DNA from: Candidatus Gastranaerophilales bacterium
GTDB taxonomy: Bacteria > Cyanobacteriota > Vampirovibrionia > Gastranaerophilales > Gastranaerophilaceae
Direction of reading: 5' to 3'
DNA: 19,234 bases
NCBI GenBank assembly: GCA_900767135.1
Contig: CAAFYU010000032.1
Location: 1 to 19,234, forward strand
In this document: piece after piece, positions 13,806-19,234 of the stretch
How the letters are laid out: every line of letters starts with the position of its first letter
Numbering within the stretch: position 1 is the stretch's first letter
Program-made: the position numbers and the translations under genes
The notes under the pieces: generated by a model
Databases searched by the model: none
Told to the model about the DNA's origin: nothing
What the model saw: the letters and a program-made list of their open reading frames with translations, nothing else

Positions 13806-15923
13806 ATGAAAATCACACAAATTAGCCCAACATTATTCACAAACACGCCAAAACAAATTAATAATAAAAAGCAATCAAACCAACAACAAAACATAAATTA
13901 TTCATATAATCCAATCGCTTATCAAGATTATAACTTAAACTTTACGGCAAGGCTTTTCAGAACTCCGGCAAACTTTTATGAACAATCGTTCAACAGAAAT
14001 GGAATGCCTGATACAATGAAAAATTATCTGTTTGATGACTATGAAGATCGTCAAAATATACCACCGGCTCAGATGATGAAAATTGTTTTTGGAGATCTAA
14101 AATATGCAGATACATTAGAAGATGTTAAAATATTGTTCCCTGACGAACCCCTATTCGAAAACCTCAAAGACGTTTCAGGCAAAAAAGCAAGAACAAGTGT
14201 TATTGCAGAAATAGAATTAATGAAACAAGAGGACAAACCACTGTTCAAAAACGGGAAAGACAACCTTGGTCTATATTTACTCAAAAAAATCTATCTTGAA
14301 GGAAAGTCTTTGAAAGAAATTAACAAAGATTTTGAAAAAGATATTTCTGTATATTACAAGGGATTAAGCCCAATTAAGTACGAAACTCTTGCTACTTATG
14401 GAATTAAATATCCTAACAACGCTTTTTGGCAGTCTTTCACTGCTACAAGAGAAGATTTCCCTTACGAATACAAACCGAGAAAAGCTTTAAACACTACACA
14501 AACAAGAGAAAAGCGTGCACTGCCAACATCACAACCAAAACCCCATGCTCAAAAACCAAAATTCAGCGATGTTAAAGATTGGGAAATAAACAAAATTGCA
14601 GATGCATTTACAAAAGGACATGGAAACATCGAAGAAACAAGACGTCAAATCAAGCGTAATGGACTTAAAGAGAGTGACTCTTTGAACTTTGTTGCAAAAT
14701 ATTTGGGCGAAATAAATACAATTGTTCTTGATAGACTCCATGTTTCAGATGAAATGAAAGACTATTTTGAAAACCCTGAAAATGTAGCAGAAACCCAACA
14801 GAAAAAATTTGAACAATACTGGAAAAATCCGGCCTTAAATAGACTTCAATCGATTCTAATGTCTGATACTATCAAACTTTTCTTCTTAACCTATGGTGTT
14901 GATGGCAATAATGACGAATTTAGAGAACTTCTGGACTATGCACACAGCATTAAACCTGCAAGATTAGAACGCCAAAAAGCACACGATGATTTACAAGCAG
15001 AATATGAAAACTCTCTTGCATTATACGAAGAAGCCCCAACTAAAACACCAGCTGTAACAGAAAAAATTGTTCAAAAAGAAGATCCTAATGAGTTTATGGT
15101 CGCAATTGACCAAAAAAATCACAAACTTGTTGTAAAAGGCGATTTAAGAAAAGCATTTACAAAGGAAATGACACCTGAATTAAAATTACTTCCTGATGCG
15201 TATGCAAAAAAAATTATTGATTTTATGCTGAAACATAAACAAGCAAATGAAAAATATTTAATTTCAATGCTTGCAGATGATTCATTCCCAGAAGAATATA
15301 ATGATTTGATATACTCGCAAGAAGAAGCGGATAAAATCACAATTATCATAGACAATGAATTTTCTAGCAAAAACCCGCAAGCTGTAATTAGTGCAAACCA
15401 AGCTATGTTTGTAGTACTTATGAAACATTTAAATCAAGATATTACAGGAAATAGTATGTCATTAATTAGACTAAAAGCAGAAGAAATGGCACAGATTTTC
15501 AAGGAAAAAGGAATTGAAATTAGTTCAAATGAAAAAGCTGAAATAAACCGTTTGTATCATGAATATATGAATCCGATAAAATCCAAAGCCGAAATTATGA
15601 AAATAAACCAAACCTTGCTTGATGGTTTTAAAAACTACAACTCACAAGGAGAAATAAAAGCTGAAAACGATCAAATTGACAATCTTTTGAGGACTTTATC
15701 TGAAAATATTTCTGAAAATCCTCAGTATGAAAAAGAATTTAAAAAATTTATTAAATATAGTAATTTTGTAGGCAAATACGGTGGAAATTTAAGAATTCTG
15801 ATTGATGAAAACGTTCCAAAAGAACTAAAAAATGCAAAATTAGAAAACATCATGGAAGACTTTATGATGATGGACTTCGGAAAATTTGCAAATAAATTTA
15901 TGAATCTAAAAACAGACAATTAG
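13806..15923 (+). CDS. Large unknown helical protein (705 aa)
   Basis: Not recognised. The N-terminus is MKITQISPTLFTNTPKQ, followed by a Gln/Asn-rich disordered stretch (about 15-35) and a DYNLNFTARLF segment (41-51). An internal Lys/Pro-rich linker (about 230-255, SQPKPHAQKPKF) separates an N-terminal region from a long, highly charged, mostly helical body with Lys/Glu/Asn/Leu-rich segments. There is no signal peptide, membrane segment or catalytic motif that I can see. Similar MKI...F(T/K) starts occur in the 88-aa protein at 5526. Length, codon pattern and a clear SD argue for a real gene. It could be a lineage-specific structural or exported protein; function is unknown. It is monocistronic, with its own promoter and a terminator shared with pnp. 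Confidence 0.75.
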   Translation: MKITQISPTLFTNTPKQINNKKQSNQQQNINYSYNPIAYQDYNLNFTARLFRTPANFYEQSFNRNGMPDTMKNYLFDDYEDRQNIPPAQMMKIVFGDLKYADTLEDVKILFPDEPLFENLKDVSGKKARTSVIAEIELMKQEDKPLFKNGKDNLGLYLLKKIYLEGKSLKEINKDFEKDISVYYKGLSPIKYETLATYGIKYPNNAFWQSFTATREDFPYEYKPRKALNTTQTREKRALPTSQPKPHAQKPKFSDVKDWEINKIADAFTKGHGNIEETRRQIKRNGLKESDSLNFVAKYLGEINTIVLDRLHVSDEMKDYFENPENVAETQQKKFEQYWKNPALNRLQSILMSDTIKLFFLTYGVDGNNDEFRELLDYAHSIKPARLERQKAHDDLQAEYENSLALYEEAPTKTPAVTEKIVQKEDPNEFMVAIDQKNHKLVVKGDLRKAFTKEMTPELKLLPDAYAKKIIDFMLKHKQANEKYLISMLADDSFPEEYNDLIYSQEEADKITIIIDNEFSSKNPQAVISANQAMFVVLMKHLNQDITGNSMSLIRLKAEEMAQIFKEKGIEISSNEKAEINRLYHEYMNPIKSKAEIMKINQTLLDGFKNYNSQGEIKAENDQIDNLLRTLSENISENPQYEKEFKKFIKYSNFVGKYGGNLRILIDENVPKELKNAKLENIMEDFMMMDFGKFANKFMNLKTDN

Positions 15924-15942
15924 TAAATTCTTCAATATAATA

Positions 15943-15972
15943 AAAAGCACCCACCTTTCGGTGAGTGCTTTT
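15943..15972. terminator. Bidirectional terminator between the 705-aa gene and pnp
   Basis: AAAAGCACCCACC (15943-15955) pairs with GGTGAGTGCTTTT (15960-15972) with one mismatch, around a TTTC loop. It is flanked by A-runs and T-runs on both sides. It lies 20 nt after the plus-strand stop and 18 nt after the pnp stop, so it can serve both convergent genes. Confidence 0.88.
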
Positions 15973-15990
15973 GTCTATCTTTCATCTCAA

Positions 15991-18132
15991 TTAGTTAAAT
16001 TGAGCTTTTTCTTCTTCTGAAACACCTTTAATAGTCAAGTTTACTCTGCCTTTGTCATCAATTTTGATAACTTTAACAACAACTTCTTGACCTACTTGAA
16101 GGTGAGGTTCAATTGTTTCAATTCTCTCGTTGCAAACTTGAGAAATGTGAACCATTCCATCTTTTCCAGGAGCAAGTTCTACAAATGCACCAATAGGAAT
16201 AATTCTTACAACTTTACCTTTTACAACCATACCAGGTTCAGGCTTGAATGTTAATTCCTTAATCATTCTCTTAGCAATTTCTGCACCTTCTTGGTCGTTA
16301 GATGTAATTGTAACAACACCTGAATCTTGAATATCGATTTCAGCACCAGATGCGTCAATAATCGCTCTGATTTGTTTACCGCCAGGTCCGATTACTGTTC
16401 CGATATCTTCTGTCGGAATTGTCATCGTAGAAATGCTTGGTGCAAATGGTGACAAGTGATCAGCAGGAGCTGAGATAACTTCTCTCATTTTGCCCAAAAT
16501 GTGCAATCTGCCTTCTTTTGCTTGTGCCAAAGCACGACGCAATGTATCGTTTGCAATACCTTTTGCTTTCATATCCATTTGAAGAGCAGTGATACCAGTG
16601 TCATTACCTGTAACTTTGAAATCCATATCTCCAAGGAAGTCCTCGATACCTTGAATATCAGTCAATACAACAGGTTCTTTACCAGGTTCAGTAATCATAC
16701 CCATTGCAACACCACCGATCATACATTTTACAGGAACACCTGCGTTCATCAAAGCCATTGAAGAACCGCAAGTTGATGCCATTGATGTAGAACCGTTTGA
16801 TTCCAATACGTCTGATGTTACTCGGATTGTGTAACCAAATTCTTCTTGTGACGGAAGAGCAGGAATGTTAGCACGTTCAGCCAAGTTTCCATGTCCAACT
16901 TCACGTCTACCAGGGCCTCTTAGAGGTTTAACTTCACCTACTGAAAATCCTGGGAAGATGTATTTGTGCATATATGTTTTTTCAGTTTGAGGATCAACAC
17001 CGTCAAGCTCTTGTTTCATACCAGGACCTGCAAGTGTTGCAACTGACAATACCTGAGTTTGACCTCTTGTAAATACAGCAGAACCATGAGCTCTTGGCAA
17101 CACACCAACTTCGCACCAGATAGGACGAACGTCATGAGGTTTTCTTCCGTCAGCTCTAACGCCTTCGTCCAAAATCATTGTACGCATAATGTGTTTTTCA
17201 GCGTTTTTAAATTCTTCTGCAACAAAGTCAATACCAGTTTCTTCCATAATTTTTTTGCTGTAATCATCTTCTGGAAGAGCGTCGATTTTTTCTTTAACAA
17301 GTTTTTTAGCTTCTTCAAGTTTTTCTTGTCTGTAAGCTCTGTCAAAGTTGTGGTAAGCATCAAAAATCATATCGTGAGCAGTTTCTTCAATAATCTTTTT
17401 AATTTCAGTTGTATCGTAAGGATTTACGAATTCTTCTTTTTCAACGCCACATTCTTTTGCAAATGCTACCTGAGCTTCACATTGTTTTTTGATTTCAACT
17501 TGAGCAAATTCAACAGCGTTCATAATATCGTCTTCTGTAACAAATTTACAGCCGGCTTCAACCATGATAACTGAATCGTGAGTGCCTGCAACAACGATAT
17601 CAAGATCTGATTTATCAGCTTGTTGGTGTGTTGGGTTAGCTATTAAGTTGCCGTTTTCATCTTTAGAAACTCTAACAGCACCGATAGGGCCTTCGAAAGG
17701 TGCACCTGACAACATCAAAGCACAAGAAGCACCTAACATTGCCAATGTATCAGGCTGATTTTGTTGGTCGTAGCTGAATAATTGAGCTACAATTTGTATA
17801 TCATTTCTGTATCCTTTTGGGAAAAGCGGTCTGATAGGACGGTCAATAAGTCTTGAAACAAGAATTGCCTTGTCACCAGCCTTACCTTCTGAACGATTGT
17901 AACCACCAGGGATACGTCCGATTGAGGACATTCTTTCTTCGTAATCAATTAGTAGAGGGAAAAAGTCTATTCCAACTCTCGGTTCTTTTGAAACACAGCA
18001 GTGAACAAATAACATTGTATCGCCACATCTTACTGTAACAGAACCATTTGCAGATTGAGCATATTTACCGGTTTCAACAGTAACTGTTTTGCCACCGATT
18101 TCCAACTCAAATTTCTTTGTTTCCGGTACCAT
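15991..18132 (-). CDS. pnp: Polyribonucleotide nucleotidyltransferase (PNPase)
   Basis: A 713-aa protein, full length. Domain order: first RNase PH domain (about 8-150), helical linker domain (about 240-320), second RNase PH domain (about 325-545), KH domain with the GxxG loop IGPGGKQ (581-587) and S1 domain (about 633-703). The catalytic core is visible as RGPGRREVGHG (405-415) and ESNGSTSMAS, with D498 and D504 in EDFLGDMDFK equivalent to the metal-binding aspartates of E. coli PNPase. It degrades RNA 3' to 5' by phosphorolysis and can add tails; in the trimer the S1/KH domains guide RNA (family knowledge). The start is ATG 18132 with SD AAAGGAAA. The common upstream partner rpsO is absent; a prepilin gene lies there instead. 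Confidence 0.98.
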   Translation of the reverse strand: MVPETKKFELEIGGKTVTVETGKYAQSANGSVTVRCGDTMLFVHCCVSKEPRVGIDFFPLLIDYEERMSSIGRIPGGYNRSEGKAGDKAILVSRLIDRPIRPLFPKGYRNDIQIVAQLFSYDQQNQPDTLAMLGASCALMLSGAPFEGPIGAVRVSKDENGNLIANPTHQQADKSDLDIVVAGTHDSVIMVEAGCKFVTEDDIMNAVEFAQVEIKKQCEAQVAFAKECGVEKEEFVNPYDTTEIKKIIEETAHDMIFDAYHNFDRAYRQEKLEEAKKLVKEKIDALPEDDYSKKIMEETGIDFVAEEFKNAEKHIMRTMILDEGVRADGRKPHDVRPIWCEVGVLPRAHGSAVFTRGQTQVLSVATLAGPGMKQELDGVDPQTEKTYMHKYIFPGFSVGEVKPLRGPGRREVGHGNLAERANIPALPSQEEFGYTIRVTSDVLESNGSTSMASTCGSSMALMNAGVPVKCMIGGVAMGMITEPGKEPVVLTDIQGIEDFLGDMDFKVTGNDTGITALQMDMKAKGIANDTLRRALAQAKEGRLHILGKMREVISAPADHLSPFAPSISTMTIPTEDIGTVIGPGGKQIRAIIDASGAEIDIQDSGVVTITSNDQEGAEIAKRMIKELTFKPEPGMVVKGKVVRIIPIGAFVELAPGKDGMVHISQVCNERIETIEPHLQVGQEVVVKVIKIDDKGRVNLTIKGVSEEEKAQFN

Positions 18133-18212
18133 AATTTTCCTTTCTTGCGGGGATTAGAAACAATTACCCGCTTTGTGCTTTCGCACCTTTTAGTTATACA
18201 CTTCCATTGTTC
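18133..18212 (-). promoter_or_regulatory. Structured 5' leader of pnp
   Basis: The predicted pnp leader (about 80 nt) can form two stems. GTGC-loop-GCAC lies at 18175-18186 (GAAA tetraloop on the RNA strand). A GCGGG/CCCGC stem lies at 18147-18171 with a loop that can be partly paired, ending only about 15 nt before the start codon. In enterobacteria a leader stem serves PNPase autoregulation with RNase III; a similar role here is inference only. Confidence 0.45.
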
Positions 18213-18218
18213 AAGTAA

Positions 18219-18247
18219 ATTATACCGCAAACAAGAAAAAATGTATA
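18219..18247 (-). promoter_or_regulatory. Promoter of pnp
   Basis: On the minus strand: TATACA (18242-18247), 17 bp, then TATAAT (18219-18224). It begins 6 nt after the prepilin gene's stop codon. No terminator is seen between that gene and pnp, so read-through is also possible. Confidence 0.65.
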
Positions 18248-18252
18248 TTATG

Positions 18253-19234
18253 TTACTTTTTTTGACCTTTTTGATATTTCGTGTAAACAAGTTCCTCTTT
18301 ACCACTAAGAATATTTCTCAAACTTGTTCCACCAATACCGGTTCCGGAATTGATATTTATATTATTTTTATAAACCCAGAAATGATAAACATCACGCCCA
18401 TATTGATTAGGACCTTTTACCCCGTTCACGTCCATTATGATATTTGCACAAACTGCTGAATAATAGTCATAAGTACTTGGAGTGCCATCATTGTTATAAA
18501 TAATTTCTCCAGCAGCATTTTTATTAACACCGGTATATCTTGTATTTTCGCAACCTTTTCCATTTGACGAAACACCAAATATCGCTCCATCAGCTAAAAT
18601 AATTTTTGGATAGTACGTAAAACCATTATCGTACACAGTTTCTCCGGCATTATTGTAAATAGGCATTGCCTGTGCACATTGATAAAAGAATTGAGAACAA
18701 CCTTTTTGTGAAGAGTTTAAACAAACCTGTGATCCATTAAAATATTTTGAGAAATTTTTTATAACTGTATTAGATGACTCGCCTTTAGGAAATGTCAAAG
18801 AATTATCACCAGGAGTTCCATTGTCTTGCGACGCAAGGGCTAAACCATTCTGAAATACTGAAAAAGCCTTCTTAGTCTGCTGAATTAAAACTTTATCTTG
18901 ATACTTTGCAATTAAGCTTGGAATTGTTAGAGCCGCAACAACACCAATGATACCGAGGGTGATTAATACCTCAGCCAAAGTAAAGGCGACGCGTTTAGCA
19001 GCTAAGCGGCTAGGAAGCGAAGTAGCTAGGTTTTTAGATGCAAAAATGCCAAGAGGCATAGATGCGTAGTCTGTTTCGGTTGAGTTGTTTTCATTCTTTG
19101 CAGAGGCTTTGTATTGCAATAAGCTGGATTCTTTCGCTAATCGCTCAGAATGACGACAAATTGCTTCTGTTTCGGACTTATCGCCTTTACGTCTTATCGC
19201 CCTATCGTCTTTTAAAAACTTAGCTGCTTCTCCA
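18253..19234 (-). CDS. Type IV prepilin-like protein with long leader, 5' end open at window edge
   Basis: The body contains FTLAEVLITLGIIGVVAALT followed by a soluble domain of about 220 residues, a type III-like methylation site with Ala (not Gly) at -1 (VA|FTLAE) and Glu at +5. A DVNGVKGPNQYGRD motif near the C-terminus matches the one in the prepilin at 2036 with identical spacing. Several Cys (VCLNSSQKGC, CAQ, GKGC, VCAN) suggest disulfides. The first conventional start is TTG 19119 (288 aa, 45-residue leader). An ATG at 19059 would give a 25-residue leader. No stop occurs in this frame from 19119 to the edge, adding 38 codons through a dispersed repeat without ATG, GTG or TTG. The true start is therefore unresolved: outside the window, at 19119 or at 19059. 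No SD fits 19119 or 19059 well. Confidence 0.8.
   Translation of the reverse strand, partial: GEAAKFLKDDRAIRRKGDKSETEAICRHSERLAKESSLLQYKASAKNENNSTETDYASMPLGIFASKNLATSLPSRLAAKRVAFTLAEVLITLGIIGVVAALTIPSLIAKYQDKVLIQQTKKAFSVFQNGLALASQDNGTPGDNSLTFPKGESSNTVIKNFSKYFNGSQVCLNSSQKGCSQFFYQCAQAMPIYNNAGETVYDNGFTYYPKIILADGAIFGVSSNGKGCENTRYTGVNKNAAGEIIYNNDGTPSTYDYYSAVCANIIMDVNGVKGPNQYGRDVYHFWVYKNNININSGTGIGGTSLRNILSGKEELVYTKYQKGQKK
19126..19157 (-). repeat. Dispersed repeat of the GTCGTCATTCTGAGCG type
   Basis: On the minus strand it reads GTCGTCATTCTGAGCGATTA then GCGAAAGAATCC. This is the familiar pattern of short dispersed repeats ('CATTCTGAGCG...GAAAGAATCC', from memory). It lies inside the open frame of the prepilin gene, where it encodes RHSERLAKESS. 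Further out, GGGCGATAAG and AGGCGATAAG repeat at about 16-bp distance. Confidence 0.5.

Noticed and set aside
17059..17574. 171-aa plus-strand frame, Phe/Asn/Ser-rich
   Set aside because: It lies antisense within pnp, a full-length, unmistakable gene, and its composition is what the reverse of Lys/Glu-rich helical coding DNA gives.

Overview
The window looks like low-GC chromosomal DNA of an anaerobic, gut-type non-photosynthetic cyanobacterial relative (Gastranaerophilales / Vampirovibrionia, formerly 'Melainabacteria'). This is inference. It rests on two type IV prepilin-like proteins with the FTLAEVL-GIIGVVAA N-terminus and a shared DxNGxKxPNQxGxD motif, on proteins of unknown function starting MKI(S/T)..., and on an AT-rich, single-cell-anaerobe type gene set (EtfAB, NfnA-like flavoprotein). 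No database search was possible.

Layout. 1-163: a 122-bp nested inverted-repeat element. 164-1888 (-): an M49/DPP III-like zinc peptidase, divergent from a prepilin-like gene at 2036-2794 (+). 2976-3824 (-): an unknown 282-aa protein with a good terminator, divergent from a membrane-anchored TPR protein at 3988-5097 (+); the two share a control region with a 22-bp palindrome. 5170-5240: tRNA-Gln(CUG), followed by about 280 bp of noncoding DNA in which the tRNA tail and its downstream flank (79 nt) occur twice. 5526-5792 (+): a small unknown protein. 5846-7729 (-): mnmG, divergent from a GH38 alpha-mannosidase-type hydrolase at 7848-9776 (+).

9781-13675 (-) is a redox gene cluster. In transcription order it holds a PfkB-type sugar kinase, an NfnA-like FAD/NAD(P)/[2Fe-2S] protein, a 58-aa four-cysteine protein, etfB and etfA. 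A strong internal promoter (TTGCAG-17-TATAAT) lies at the end of the kinase gene, so the flavoprotein part can be expressed alone. EtfB resembles the forms used for flavin-based electron bifurcation, and an NAD(P)H-oxidising flavoprotein next to it fits a redox module; no acyl-CoA dehydrogenase or NfnB partner is in the window.

13806-15923 (+) is a large unknown helical protein that shares a bidirectional terminator with pnp (15991-18132, -), whose leader contains two hairpins. The window ends in a second prepilin-like gene (-). Its reading frame stays open through a dispersed repeat to the right edge, giving an unusually long leader or an artefactual extension.
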